Source: Flavobacteriaceae bacterium (GTDB taxonomy: Bacteria; Bacteroidota; Bacteroidia; Flavobacteriales; Flavobacteriaceae). Taken from it: a DNA stretch of 57,098 nt. A program made the translations under genes and the position numbers. The notes beneath the pieces were generated by a model. It saw only the letters and a program-made list of their open reading frames with translations. It was not told the origin of the DNA and did no database searches. The DNA lies in the NCBI GenBank assembly GCA_024743095.1, contig JANSXF010000027.1:1-57098 (forward strand), written 5' to 3'. Each line of letters starts with the position of its first letter. The stretch's first letter is position 1. Below, piece after piece: positions 15,208-24,371 of the stretch.

Positions 15208-16569
15208 ATGGCACAGACTCCAAAAAATATAGCCATCATCGGTTCCGGATTGGTGGGTTCCCTATTAGCAATATATCTTCGAAGAATTGGGCATAAGGTT
15301 ACCGTTTTTGATAGAAGACCGGATATCAGGACGATCAAGTTCTCGGGAAGGTCCATTAATTTGGCCATGAGCAACAGGGGATGGCGTTCGCTGGATGAGG
15401 TTGGAATCGGCAAAAAGATCAAGGAGATAGCCATTCCATTGGACAAACGTGCCATGCATGTGAACGATAGGCCCATGTATTTTCAAAAGTACGGAAAGGA
15501 TGGAGAGGCCATTTGGTCCATTTCGCGTGGAATCCTTAACAAGCGGATGATCGATTTGGCAGAGGAGGAGGGGGCGATTTTCCGATTTGATGAAAAGGTC
15601 TGGGACGTAGATTTGCCAGAGGCTAAAATCTACACAGGGGAAACGGAGAAAAGTCAGTGGAAGGAGTATCAATACGATTTGATTTTTGGCTGTGACGGTG
15701 CTTTTTCCCGTGTTCGCCACAAAATGCAGCGTCGCAGTAGGTTCAATTATTCCCAAAACTTTGTTGATGTAGGCTATAAGGAACTTACCATACCCGCCAA
15801 TGAGGATGGAACGCACAAGTTGGACAAGAATTCGTTTCATATTTGGCCCCGCGGAGAGTTCATGCTCATCGCTATGCCCAATATTGATGGCAGCTTTACC
15901 TGTACATTGTTTTTGCCGTTTGAAGGAGAGGTTTCTTTTGAGAGCATAAAAAGCGAGGATGATGCCAGGGAATTTTTCAAGAAGTACTTTCCCAATGTCA
16001 GTAAGGATATAGAAGATCTTACCAAGGACTTTTTTAACCACCCTACAAGTGCCATGGTAACCATGAAGTGCTACCCTTGGACCTATTGGGACAAAGTGGC
16101 GCTGGTGGGCGATTCGGCCCATGCCATTGTTCCTTTTTACGGACAGGGCATGAATGCCGGTTTTGAGGATATTTATGTCCTCAACCAATTGATGGAACAA
16201 TACGGGGATGATTGGGGGGCCATCTTTTCGGAGTATGAAAAGGAGCGAAAACCCAATGCGGATGCCATCGCAGAGCTCAGCTACCGAAACTTTGTGGAGA
16301 TGAGCAGTAAAACCGCTGACCCCAAATTTTTGTTACAAAAGAAAATTGAAAAGCATTTTGCCACCAAACATCCAGAAAAGTGGGTGCCCGTCTATAGCCG
16401 TGTCACTTTTTCTGATAGGCCATATGCCGAAGCCTTGGCCATAGGTGATATGCAAGAAGCAATTATGAAACAGGTGATGCAAACGCCCAATATTGAAGAA
16501 AAGTGGGACTCGAAAGAGGTGGAGGGTATAATATTGGAACTTTTAAAGAATGGTCAAGTGTCTCACTAA
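15208..16569 (+). CDS. kmo: Kynurenine 3-monooxygenase
   Basis: 453 residues. It is a group A flavoprotein hydroxylase: the FAD dinucleotide motif GSGLVG is at residues 12-17, and the second FAD motif starts at G301-D302 (GDSAHAIVPFYGQGMNAGFED region). KMO-type features include FDRRPDIR and the FSGRSINLAMS segment near residue 50, and the hydrophobic MKQVM-containing C-terminus. It hydroxylates L-kynurenine to 3-hydroxykynurenine using NADPH and oxygen. kynU at 7782 acts on the product. The two genes are 6 kb apart and not in one operon. A bidirectional terminator follows. Confidence 0.95.
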   Translation: MAQTPKNIAIIGSGLVGSLLAIYLRRIGHKVTVFDRRPDIRTIKFSGRSINLAMSNRGWRSLDEVGIGKKIKEIAIPLDKRAMHVNDRPMYFQKYGKDGEAIWSISRGILNKRMIDLAEEEGAIFRFDEKVWDVDLPEAKIYTGETEKSQWKEYQYDLIFGCDGAFSRVRHKMQRRSRFNYSQNFVDVGYKELTIPANEDGTHKLDKNSFHIWPRGEFMLIAMPNIDGSFTCTLFLPFEGEVSFESIKSEDDAREFFKKYFPNVSKDIEDLTKDFFNHPTSAMVTMKCYPWTYWDKVALVGDSAHAIVPFYGQGMNAGFEDIYVLNQLMEQYGDDWGAIFSEYEKERKPNADAIAELSYRNFVEMSSKTADPKFLLQKKIEKHFATKHPEKWVPVYSRVTFSDRPYAEALAIGDMQEAIMKQVMQTPNIEEKWDSKEVEGIILELLKNGQVSH

Positions 16570-16620
16570 CATGTCGAGCGCAGTCGGGACATCTATTTTG
16601 ATAAAATGTATGAAAAAGCA

Positions 16621-16647
16621 AAGCCACCTTTTGAGGTGGCTTTTTTA
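16621..16647. terminator. Bidirectional terminator between kmo and the coiled-coil gene
   Basis: Stem AAGCCACCT (16621-16629) with its complement at 16634-16642 and loop TTTG; T runs follow on both strands, serving the convergent genes on either side. Confidence 0.88.
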
Positions 16648-16669
16648 TTTGTAGATGATCCAAGCAAAC

Positions 16670-17449
16670 TTAGATTTTGGCAAAAAGCTTTTCCATTCTT
16701 TCTTGCTCTTCTTCAGCTAAAAGTGGATCGACCAAAATCCTTCCACTGTGCTCATCGGTGATAATTTTCTTGCGGGATGCGATCTCAACCTGTACCTGTG
16801 GGGGAATGGTAAAGAAAGAACCCCCTGAAGCACCACGCTCCACTGGGACCACGGCCAAACCGTTTTTCACATTGTGGCGGATTCTTTTGTAGGCCTTTAC
16901 CAAACGATCTTCGATTTTCTCCTCGTACTCTTCTGATTTTTTCAAAAGGGCTTTTTCCTCTTTTTCCGTTTCGGCAAGAATAGCGTCCAATTCTCCTTTT
17001 TTGTGCTTTAAGTGGCCTTCGCGTTCGGACAGCTTTTCCTTGGTAGTGGAAATCACTTCTTTTTTCTGCTCAATTTGGGCTTTAAACTCCTTAATGTTCT
17101 TCTCGGCCAATTGAATCTCCAACTCTTGGAACTCCACTTCTTTGCTCAATGAGTTGAACTCGCGGCTGTTCCTAACATTTTTCTGCTGCTCGCTATATTT
17201 TTTGATAAGCGCCTTGGACTCGTCGATAAGGTTTTTCTTTGCTGTAATCTCAAAGTTAACGGTTTCAACGTCCGTTTTTAATTTGTCCAGTCTTGTTTTA
17301 AGACCAAGAACTTCATCTTCCAAGTCCTGTACTTCCAAAGGCAGTTCGCCTCTAACATTGCGGATTTCATCCACTCGTGAGTCGATAAGCTGTAAATCGT
17401 ACAGCGCCCTTAATTTGTCCTCTACAGTGCTTTCTTTCTTGTTCGCCAT
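16670..17449 (-). CDS. Coiled-coil protein of the C4-type zinc ribbon family, lacking all cysteines
   Basis: 259 residues. Residues ~10-190 are a long antiparallel coiled coil (heptads rich in Glu/Lys/Leu), as in the DUF164/zf-RING_7 family represented by H. pylori HP0958. The C-terminal module keeps the family frame but not the ligands: where members have CxxC and a second Cys pair before GRIL, this one has GASGGSFF and TDEHSGRIL. The whole protein contains no cysteine, so it cannot bind zinc in the standard way. It starts five bases after the Nif3 gene, a partnership common in many bacteria. A nucleic-acid or protein scaffold role is possible; the function is unknown. Confidence 0.88.
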   Translation of the reverse strand: MANKKESTVEDKLRALYDLQLIDSRVDEIRNVRGELPLEVQDLEDEVLGLKTRLDKLKTDVETVNFEITAKKNLIDESKALIKKYSEQQKNVRNSREFNSLSKEVEFQELEIQLAEKNIKEFKAQIEQKKEVISTTKEKLSEREGHLKHKKGELDAILAETEKEEKALLKKSEEYEEKIEDRLVKAYKRIRHNVKNGLAVVPVERGASGGSFFTIPPQVQVEIASRKKIITDEHSGRILVDPLLAEEEQERMEKLFAKI

Positions 17450-17454
17450 ATATT

Positions 17455-18549
17455 TTATAAATACTTGATGGGATTCGTTATACTCTCCGATAAAGAGACT
17501 GCAAAATTAGGAATTTTTTTCGTAAGATAATCAACCAATAAATCTTTTGTAAACTGCTCAGTTTCAAAGTGCCCCATATCGGCAATTACCAATTGGTTTT
17601 CGGCTTGGTAAAAATCGTGATATTTAAGGTCGGCCGTAACATACATATCGGCCCTGGCCTTCTTGGCGGCCCCAATGGCAAACGCCCCACTCCCCCCTAA
17701 AACAGCGACTTTTTTGACCTTGGTGCCCAATAGTTTGGAATGTCTCACTACAGAAGCGTTCATACGCTCTTTGGCCAAAAGCAGGAACTGTCTTTCGTCC
17801 ATTTCCGTCTCAAGTTCGCCTATCATTCCCATGCCCAAATCTTGATTGGTATTCTCCAAGGTCAGTACCTCATAGGCCACTTCCTCATAGGGATGGGCAT
17901 CAAAAAGTGCTTTTAAAATGGTTTTTTCCTTTTCAAAAGAGAAGATTACATTGATCTGTGTCTCTTTTTCAGAATGAATCTCACCAACTTTTCCCACGGC
18001 TGGATTGGCTCCGTTCTCTGCCTTAAAGCTCCCGATGCCGTCCAAACTATAACTGCAATTGCTGTATTTTCCCAAATTCCCGGCACCAGCTTGGAATAAA
18101 GCAAGTTTTATATTTTCGGCATCTGCAACTGGGGCATATGTGGTCAATTTTTTGATGCTACCCGCTTTTGGAATCAGGATTTCAGGGCTTTTAAGTCCCA
18201 AGACTTCACAGATTTTGGCATTTACCCCCACTTTACTATTGTCCAATGCCGTATGCATGCTGTATATGGCAATATTGTTGGCAATGGCTTTTAGTACCAC
18301 CCGTTCCACGTAGTTGCTGCCCGTCAATTTTTTTAACCCTTTAAAAATGATGGGGTGGAAGCTTACGATAAGGTTACACTTTTTTTCGATGGCCTCATCG
18401 ACCACGTTTTCCAAAGTGTCCAGGGTTACCAGAATGCCCTGTACGTCCATGTTGGGGTCGCCCACCAATAAACCTACATTGTCAAAGTCTTCGGCGTGTG
18501 CCAAAGGTGCCAGTTCTTCGAGCACTTTTGCTATTTCGTTAACGGTCAT
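17455..18549 (-). CDS. Nif3-like dinuclear metal centre protein
   Basis: 364 residues, the long form of the family (sometimes annotated as GTP cyclohydrolase I type 2). Metal-binding residues are His65 in SFHPIIFKG, His99 and Asp103 in MHTALDN, and the C-terminal GHFETE motif around residues 327-332. A PII/CutA-like inserted domain occupies about residues 125-235. Members form toroidal hexamers with two metals per subunit; the in vivo substrate is not settled. It is immediately upstream of the coiled-coil gene and divergent from lpxK, with 48 bases between the starts. Confidence 0.93.
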   Translation of the reverse strand: MTVNEIAKVLEELAPLAHAEDFDNVGLLVGDPNMDVQGILVTLDTLENVVDEAIEKKCNLIVSFHPIIFKGLKKLTGSNYVERVVLKAIANNIAIYSMHTALDNSKVGVNAKICEVLGLKSPEILIPKAGSIKKLTTYAPVADAENIKLALFQAGAGNLGKYSNCSYSLDGIGSFKAENGANPAVGKVGEIHSEKETQINVIFSFEKEKTILKALFDAHPYEEVAYEVLTLENTNQDLGMGMIGELETEMDERQFLLLAKERMNASVVRHSKLLGTKVKKVAVLGGSGAFAIGAAKKARADMYVTADLKYHDFYQAENQLVIADMGHFETEQFTKDLLVDYLTKKIPNFAVSLSESITNPIKYL

Positions 18550-18597
18550 TTTAAAAATGTTAATTGGGCTAAAGATAAAATATTATATTTTCGTTCA

Positions 18598-19596
18598 ATG
18601 CTTCAATTGCTTCGGAAAATAGCGTTCCCCATTTCATTGATCTATGCCATGGTAATCCATGTTCGAAACTTCTTGTTCGATAGGGGCATTTTTTCATCCA
18701 AATCTTATGAAACACCGACCATTTGCGTTGGTAATTTGAGTGTTGGCGGCACTGGAAAAACCCCGATGACGGAATATTTACTGCGTATTTTGGATGGCCG
18801 AAAGATTGCTGTGTTGAGCAGGGGCTATAAACGTAAATCGAAAGGGTTCTATTTGGCCGATGCCAAAAGCACTGTTTTGGAACTGGGTGATGAGCCTTTT
18901 CAAATCCATGGAAAATTTCCTGAAGTTGCGGTGGCTGTGGATGGTGATAGACGCAACGGTATCGAAAAATTGGAAAGTTTGGTGCAACCGGAAGTGATTG
19001 TTTTGGATGATGCTTTTCAGCATAGAAGGGTAAAACCGACTTTTTCGATTTTACTTACTACCCATCAAAATTTGTATGTGGATGATTGGTACTTGCCAAC
19101 GGGCAGTCTGCGCGATGCAAAAAAAGAGGCCAAAAGGGCAGATTTGATCATTGTTACAAAGTGTCCAAAAGATATTGATGACACAGAGCGCGATGTTATT
19201 TGGGAAAAGTTAAGTCCTTTGGAACATCAAAAAGTCCTATTTGCTAGTTTAGCTTACCATGATTATGTAAGTGATGGGGGTGAAGGTAAAATACTGTTGA
19301 GCGAATTGAAGGGCAAGCAAGTGGCTTTGGTAACGGGGATTGCTTCTCCTGAACCTTTGGTTCGATACTTGAAGACCCAAGAAGTTGCATTTGAACATTT
19401 TGAGTTTGGTGACCATCATCATTTTAGCGAGAGGGATATAGGGCAATTTAAAGATCATGAAGTGGTTCTGAGCACGGAAAAGGATTTTGTCCGTTTACAG
19501 GGTAGGGTGGATAGGCTCTACTTTTTGGGAATTGCCCATAGTTTTTCCCAAAATGATGGGTCGGCACTACAAAATGCTATTGGGAATTTGTTCTAG
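18598..19596 (+). CDS. lpxK: Tetraacyldisaccharide 4'-kinase
   Basis: 332 residues from the ATG at 18598; the frame is open upstream to 18496 but that would run into the divergent Nif3 gene and adds no conserved sequence. The N-terminal membrane-associated helix (residues 5-24) precedes a P-loop, GGTGKT at residues 50-55. LSRGYKRKSKGF and DDAFQHRRV are further LpxK signatures. It phosphorylates the lipid A disaccharide at the inner membrane, the sixth step of lipid A synthesis, as expected for a Gram-negative Bacteroidota. It is convergent with the histidine kinase and overlaps it by four bases. Confidence 0.94.
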   Translation: MLQLLRKIAFPISLIYAMVIHVRNFLFDRGIFSSKSYETPTICVGNLSVGGTGKTPMTEYLLRILDGRKIAVLSRGYKRKSKGFYLADAKSTVLELGDEPFQIHGKFPEVAVAVDGDRRNGIEKLESLVQPEVIVLDDAFQHRRVKPTFSILLTTHQNLYVDDWYLPTGSLRDAKKEAKRADLIIVTKCPKDIDDTERDVIWEKLSPLEHQKVLFASLAYHDYVSDGGEGKILLSELKGKQVALVTGIASPEPLVRYLKTQEVAFEHFEFGDHHHFSERDIGQFKDHEVVLSTEKDFVRLQGRVDRLYFLGIAHSFSQNDGSALQNAIGNLF

Positions 19597-21815
19597 ACCG
19601 AACCTTCCATTTTACTCCTGAAAATATTTTCACCGATTTTTTGGTAGAACACCTCTGGCTTAAAGGGTTTGGTGACCACATCGTTACATCCAGCTTCATA
19701 AAAACTATCCAAACTATCGTCCAAGGATATGGCCGTTAGCGCAATAATGGGGATGACCGTGTCAAACTTGCGTATTTGTCGAGTTGCTTCCTCTCCGCTG
19801 ATACCGGGCATGTGGATGTCCATCAAAATGGCATCGTAGGTATTGTTTTTGGCCATATCGATGGCTTCGTTGCCATTGTTGGCAATGTCGCAGGTAATCT
19901 CTTTTTTTGTGAGCATTTTTTTGGTGATCACCTGATTTATCTTGTTGTCCTCTACAATTAGTACGTGCAGTCCTTTGAACTTAAATTCCTCAAGGTTGAG
20001 CTCGAAGGCGATTTCATCCCCTTCCTTGCTTTCATAATCCAAGTCCATTTCAAAGTAGAAGGAACTTCCGTGGTTCAATTCGCTTTCCAGATGGATGGTA
20101 CTTCCAAATAGGCCCAACAGACTCCTAACGATTGTTAAACCAAGGCCCGTTCCACCATATTCCCTATTGATTTGAATAGACCCCTGTTCAAAGCTTTCGA
20201 ATATATTTTGTTGTTGATCTTCTGAGATACCGATGCCGTTATCCCGGACTTCAAAATAGATTTTTACCTGGTCCTCTTCTTTCTTGAGCATTTTGGCTAT
20301 GACCTCGACTTTGCCGTTTTTGGTGAATTTGAGGGCGTTACCGACCAGGTTCATGAAGATTTGTGACAATTTTATGGGGTCCCCCATTAATTTTTTGGGA
20401 ATCGTGGGGTCGTAGTCCAGGATAAGTTCCGTTTTTTTCTCGTGGGCATTTTGTTGCAATGATTCTACGACATCTTCCAATACCTTATGAAGCTTGAACT
20501 CAATATTAAGGGGTTCCAGCTTTTCCGCATCAATTTTATTGATCTGTAGGATGTCATTGATGAAATTGAGCAGATATTCCCCGGAGAATTTTAAGGATTT
20601 TAAATGTTCTTTTTGATGTTCGGATGGGTTTTCCTCCAGTAATAGGTGCGTAAGCCCTGTCACCGCATATAGTGGGGTCCGTAGTTCGTGCGTTACCGTG
20701 GACAAGAAGTTTGTTTTTGCCTCCATGGCAGAGACCGCTGCATCACGTGCCAGCTCCAGCTCTTTGTTCTTGGTATAGAGCAGGTCGTTGGTCTTTAACT
20801 TGATTTGGTTGTTGCGGAATAGGGAAACCGCCAATAGGGAGATTATGGTCAAAAAGGCCGAGGTCAAGATGGCCGTGATCTCCGAACGGTTTTTGGATTC
20901 GCTCAACTCTTCGTTTTTTGCCTGCAGCTTGTTAAGCTCGTTCATTTGGTGGTCGAACCGTATTTTATCAGCTGTATCGGCATCCAGCTTGGCCTTTTCT
21001 ACATTGAATACGGAGTCTTTCATTTTGGAAAGTCCCTTGGCGTACAATAATGACTCTTCGTAGTTACCGTTTGTTTCATAGATATTGGACAATTGTTCGT
21101 AAGCATTTTTCACTTCTTTGGAAAACCCATGTTTTTCCGCAAGTTCCAAAGCTGCCTTGGAGTGAATGATTCCTTCTTCGAGATCATCCAGTGTGATGCT
21201 TATGTTTGCCAATTGGAGGTTCGCCTTGGTTGCCAGATAGGCACGTTCCTTGTCATCTGAATTTACAATAAGGGCATGAAGGTTCTTTATGGCGTCATTG
21301 TATTTTTCAATATTGGTGTATATGTAGGCTTCCTGCAAGAGGATGTTGTTGGTAAGGTTCCTGTTGTTGCTGAGTTTTCTGGATTCCTCCAGCTGCTTTA
21401 GGGCTTGGAAGTTGTTCCCTTCGGAGTATCTAAGGGCGGCATCCAAATACAGATGAAAAGCTTGCCCAAAGGAATAGGAGGTGTCCCTTAGCAATATGCT
21501 GGCACGATCCCAGTAAAAGGTTGCTGTTTCATAGTCTCCTTCCTCTAAAAACAGTCTTGCGTACTGATGATAAGTGTCCAACAATAGTTTGGAATCCTCG
21601 TTCCTTTCTGCAATATTGGCTGCTTGGCTGAGTGTTTCAAGGGCTTTGTCCACGTTGTTTTCGTGGCGATACCTCATAAAATCATCAAAAATCACCTTTA
21701 CATTGGATGCCGAATTGCCATCATTCTGAGCAAAAGTTGTTTGTATGCACAGTACTAGGCACAGTAGAAGTGGCCACTTTCGGCCTATCCATTTGTTTAA
21801 TAAGGTCGAGGTCAA
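19593..21815 (-). CDS. TPR-containing hybrid sensor histidine kinase
   Basis: 740 residues from a TTG at 21815, which overlaps the gap stop (TTGA); no ATG exists in frame near the N-terminus and the TTG gives a good signal sequence (residues ~14-30, ending FAQ). Order: periplasmic TPR-like helices (~40-300), one membrane helix (~308-330), coiled linker, HisKA with phospho-acceptor His376 in THELRTP, HATPase (~485-600, with NALKF, DNGIGI and GTGLGLTI boxes) and a C-terminal receiver with Asp666 in LMDIHMPG. There is no HTH output domain. This is the common Bacteroidota TPR-kinase design. The signal is unknown. Translational coupling to gap is likely. Confidence 0.93.
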   Translation of the reverse strand: MTSTLLNKWIGRKWPLLLCLVLCIQTTFAQNDGNSASNVKVIFDDFMRYRHENNVDKALETLSQAANIAERNEDSKLLLDTYHQYARLFLEEGDYETATFYWDRASILLRDTSYSFGQAFHLYLDAALRYSEGNNFQALKQLEESRKLSNNRNLTNNILLQEAYIYTNIEKYNDAIKNLHALIVNSDDKERAYLATKANLQLANISITLDDLEEGIIHSKAALELAEKHGFSKEVKNAYEQLSNIYETNGNYEESLLYAKGLSKMKDSVFNVEKAKLDADTADKIRFDHQMNELNKLQAKNEELSESKNRSEITAILTSAFLTIISLLAVSLFRNNQIKLKTNDLLYTKNKELELARDAAVSAMEAKTNFLSTVTHELRTPLYAVTGLTHLLLEENPSEHQKEHLKSLKFSGEYLLNFINDILQINKIDAEKLEPLNIEFKLHKVLEDVVESLQQNAHEKKTELILDYDPTIPKKLMGDPIKLSQIFMNLVGNALKFTKNGKVEVIAKMLKKEEDQVKIYFEVRDNGIGISEDQQQNIFESFEQGSIQINREYGGTGLGLTIVRSLLGLFGSTIHLESELNHGSSFYFEMDLDYESKEGDEIAFELNLEEFKFKGLHVLIVEDNKINQVITKKMLTKKEITCDIANNGNEAIDMAKNNTYDAILMDIHMPGISGEEATRQIRKFDTVIPIIALTAISLDDSLDSFYEAGCNDVVTKPFKPEVFYQKIGENIFRSKMEGSV

Positions 21816-22822
21816 ACGTAATTTTTCTTTATGAGCAAAGCTATTAAATCAATAATTCTGGAACAATATCCAGTTTCGTTATCGTACCAACCGATGATTT
21901 TTACCATTTTACCGATTACGGAGGTCATCAATGAATCAAACGTGCAAGAGTAACAACTATTGTTTATGTCGATAGAAACAATAGGGTCTTCGGTATAATT
22001 AAGAATTCCTTTAAGGTTGTTTTCCGCTTGCCTTTTAAAGGTAGCATTTATTTCTTCAATGGAAGTTTCCTGCCTAACATTGAAAGTAATATCGGTCAAC
22101 GAACCGTTGGGCACGGGCACCCTTATGCCACATCCTCCAATGACATCCGATAATTCGGGAAAGATACCGGTAAGTGCTTTTGCGGCACCGGTCGTAGTAG
22201 GAATAATGGATTGACCGGCGGCCCTGGACCTACGAAGGTCCCTGTGGGGACTATCGTGGAGGCTTTGGTCGGACGTATAGGAATGTATGGTCGTAATGTA
22301 TGCTTGTTCTATGCCGCACAGCTCATTGATAACTTTGATCATGGGTGCTGCATTGTTCGTGGTACAAGATGCGTTGGAAATGATTTGGTCGTTCTTGTTA
22401 AGGATTTCCTGATTTACTCCCAATACCACCATTTTGATGGAGTCGTCCAATGGTGGAACGGAAAGTATCACTTTTTTGGCCCCGTTTTTTATGTGGGGGT
22501 CCAAGTCAGCTTTTTCCTTAAATTTTCCAGTGGATTCGACCACGATATCCACTCCATGGGATTTCCAGTCTATTTCTTCAGGATGATGGTGATTGAGTAT
22601 GGGGATATTTTTGCCATCAATCACAATATGGCCATTTTTATGGGAGACATCAACGGCCAAAGCCCCATGAATACTATCATATTTAAGCAAATGTGCCAAA
22701 GTTTCGGCATTGGCCAAATCGTTTATGGCCACCACATTAATGTTCGGATGATTGCGCAGTAGTCTGAAAAGTGTTCTGCCAATACGACCGAAGCCATTTA
22801 TTCCAACAGTAATGTTTTTCAT
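21812..22822 (-). CDS. gap: Glyceraldehyde-3-phosphate dehydrogenase, type I
   Basis: 336 residues. The NAD fold begins GFGRIG (residues 10-15). Catalytic Cys153 sits in SNASCTTN and the base is His180 in TTIHSYT. The segment INDLAN, with Asp after the second beta strand, favours NAD over NADP. Some normally conserved parts are altered (IRVPVPNGSL in place of RVPTPNVSV), suggesting a divergent paralogue. It converts glyceraldehyde-3-phosphate to 1,3-bisphosphoglycerate. It lies 20 bases after lipA, and its stop overlaps the TTG start of the histidine kinase gene, making lipA-gap-kinase a probable operon. Confidence 0.93.
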   Translation of the reverse strand: MKNITVGINGFGRIGRTLFRLLRNHPNINVVAINDLANAETLAHLLKYDSIHGALAVDVSHKNGHIVIDGKNIPILNHHHPEEIDWKSHGVDIVVESTGKFKEKADLDPHIKNGAKKVILSVPPLDDSIKMVVLGVNQEILNKNDQIISNASCTTNNAAPMIKVINELCGIEQAYITTIHSYTSDQSLHDSPHRDLRRSRAAGQSIIPTTTGAAKALTGIFPELSDVIGGCGIRVPVPNGSLTDITFNVRQETSIEEINATFKRQAENNLKGILNYTEDPIVSIDINNSCYSCTFDSLMTSVIGKMVKIIGWYDNETGYCSRIIDLIALLIKKNYV

Positions 22823-22842
22823 GATCAGGGGGCGGTACTGTT

Positions 22843-23718
22843 CTAGTGTATGTGCTTGTGTGCTTTGTAGGATGAACGGACCAAGGCTCCGCTTTCCACA
22901 TGTCTGAAGCCCATTTCCAGTCCTAATTCCTCGTATTTTTTAAATTGCTCCGGAAGTATGAATTGTTTGACGGGCAAATGCTTTTTGGAGGGTTGGAGAT
23001 ACTGTCCGATAGTGATTACGTCCACATTTGCTTTTCTCAAATCTTCCATGGTGGCGATAACTTCGCTCTCTTGTTCGCCCAAACCTAGCATGATTCCGGA
23101 TTTGGTCCTGTTTGCTCCATTTTTCTTCAAATAGTCCAGTACCTCAAGGCTTCTTTCGTATTTGGCTTGAATCCTTACCTCCCGCGTCAGCCTTTTTACG
23201 GTTTCCATGTTGTGGGAAATCACTTCAGGGGCTACTTTCAATATTCTGTCCAAATGGTTGGAGATGCCCTGAAAATCGGGAATCAATGTCTCCATGGTGG
23301 TTTCCGGGTTCATACGTCTTACGGCTTTCACGGTTTCAGCCCATATTATAGATCCCATGTCCTTTAGGTCATCACGGTCCACAGAGGTGAGCACGGCATG
23401 CTTAATGTTCATGATCTTTATGGAGCGGGCCACTTTTTCCGGCTCGGCCCAGTCCACTGTTTCCGGACGGCCGGTCTTTACACCGCAAAAGCCACAGGAA
23501 CGGGTACAGATATTTCCCAAAATCATAAATGTAGCTGTGCCTTCTCCCCAACATTCGCCCATATTTGGGCAACTGCCCGAGGTGCAGATGGTGTGTAGGT
23601 CGTACTTGTCCACAAGCCCCCTGAGCTGGGTGTATTTTTTACCCGTTGGAAGCTTAACCCTTAGCCACTTTGGCTTTCCTTTGGGTGGTATTACGTTTTC
23701 TGCTACGCTTGTGCTCAT
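22843..23718 (-). CDS. lipA: Lipoyl synthase
   Basis: 291 residues. It is a radical SAM enzyme with two iron-sulfur clusters: the auxiliary cluster Cys45, Cys50 and Cys56 ([12 protein letters not shown]) and the SAM cluster CxxxCxxC at residues 71-78 (CTRSCGFC). The C-terminal RSSY motif (VRSSYKAH) supplies the serine ligand of the auxiliary cluster. It inserts two sulfur atoms into protein-bound octanoate to make lipoyl groups. Two TAnnTTTG boxes precede the gene, one only four bases from the ATG. It is the first gene of a tight lipA-gap-histidine kinase string. Confidence 0.97.
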   Translation of the reverse strand: MSTSVAENVIPPKGKPKWLRVKLPTGKKYTQLRGLVDKYDLHTICTSGSCPNMGECWGEGTATFMILGNICTRSCGFCGVKTGRPETVDWAEPEKVARSIKIMNIKHAVLTSVDRDDLKDMGSIIWAETVKAVRRMNPETTMETLIPDFQGISNHLDRILKVAPEVISHNMETVKRLTREVRIQAKYERSLEVLDYLKKNGANRTKSGIMLGLGEQESEVIATMEDLRKANVDVITIGQYLQPSKKHLPVKQFILPEQFKKYEELGLEMGFRHVESGALVRSSYKAHKHIH

Positions 23719-23722
23719 AGAA

Positions 23723-23744
23723 CAAATTTAGAGGTACAAAGATA
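23723..23744 (-). promoter_or_regulatory. Two -7 boxes upstream of lipA
   Basis: Minus-strand TATCTTTG (23744-23737) and TAAATTTG (23730-23723) lie in tandem. The nearer one is four bases from the ATG at 23718 and would give a leaderless mRNA; the farther one gives a leader of about 14 bases. Confidence 0.5.
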
Positions 23745-23780
23745 CGAAACTGGGAAGGAAACTTTATGTCTTTGGGCGGG

Positions 23781-24341
23781 TCACTTTTTTTTGATGATTT
23801 CCGCTAAAAGCTTTTTGGCACGGAGCAATTTTACCTTGACATTGTTCACTGGCTCATTGAGCTCCTTGGCGATGTCGGCATAGCTCATTTCTTGAAAATA
23901 ACGTAGGTTGATGACCTCTTGATAATGCGGCTTCAATTTTTTGATGTCCTGAAGAAGATTGGCCAGGTTTTGTTCTGTTATCAAACGGTCCTCAACGGTA
24001 GGGGTCTCGTCCAAAACCCTTTTTACCTCATCACCTCGAGATTCCATTTCGTTTATTAAACTTCTCTTACGTTTTCGAAGGAGGTCTACATGAAGATTTT
24101 TGGAAATGGTAATGAGCCAGGTTTTGAACTCGTAGTTTTCGTCGTAGGTGTCGATTTTATCAAAAGCTCGGGAAAATGTTCTTATGGTAATGTCCTCTGC
24201 ATCGTTCTCATTTTTAGTGCGAAGTATCTGAAAACCATAAACATCGTTCCAAAAAGTGTCAACAAGGGCACTGAAGGCAATTTGGTTTCCCTCTTTTGCC
24301 CTTTGTATAATCTCCTTGATGGAATCGTCGGTTTTTTCCAA
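23781..24341 (-). CDS. ECF-type RNA polymerase sigma factor (2)
   Basis: 186 residues from a TTG at 24341; an in-frame stop lies at 24359-24357 and no ATG is available before the middle of the protein. Region 2 is at residues ~22-95 (FWNDVYGFQILR, AEDITIRTFSRAFDKI, FKTWLITISKNLHVDLLRKR) and region 4 at ~125-180 (HYQEVINLRYFQEMSYADIA, then NNVKVKLLRAKK). It starts 30 bases after the 69-aa membrane protein gene on the same strand and is 62 bases upstream of lipA, which has its own promoter boxes. No anti-sigma of the RskA or FecR kind is adjacent. Confidence 0.9.
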   Translation of the reverse strand: MEKTDDSIKEIIQRAKEGNQIAFSALVDTFWNDVYGFQILRTKNENDAEDITIRTFSRAFDKIDTYDENYEFKTWLITISKNLHVDLLRKRKRSLINEMESRGDEVKRVLDETPTVEDRLITEQNLANLLQDIKKLKPHYQEVINLRYFQEMSYADIAKELNEPVNNVKVKLLRAKKLLAEIIKKK

Positions 24342-24371
24342 AAAAATGAGGCTTACCTATAATTTTAAGGA

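Noticed and set aside
15265..16200. Long open frame (311 codons) on the minus strand
   Set aside because: It lies wholly antisense to kmo and shows no family features.
18496..18597. Longer LpxK N-terminus
   Set aside because: The added residues run into the Nif3 gene start and are not part of the LpxK fold.
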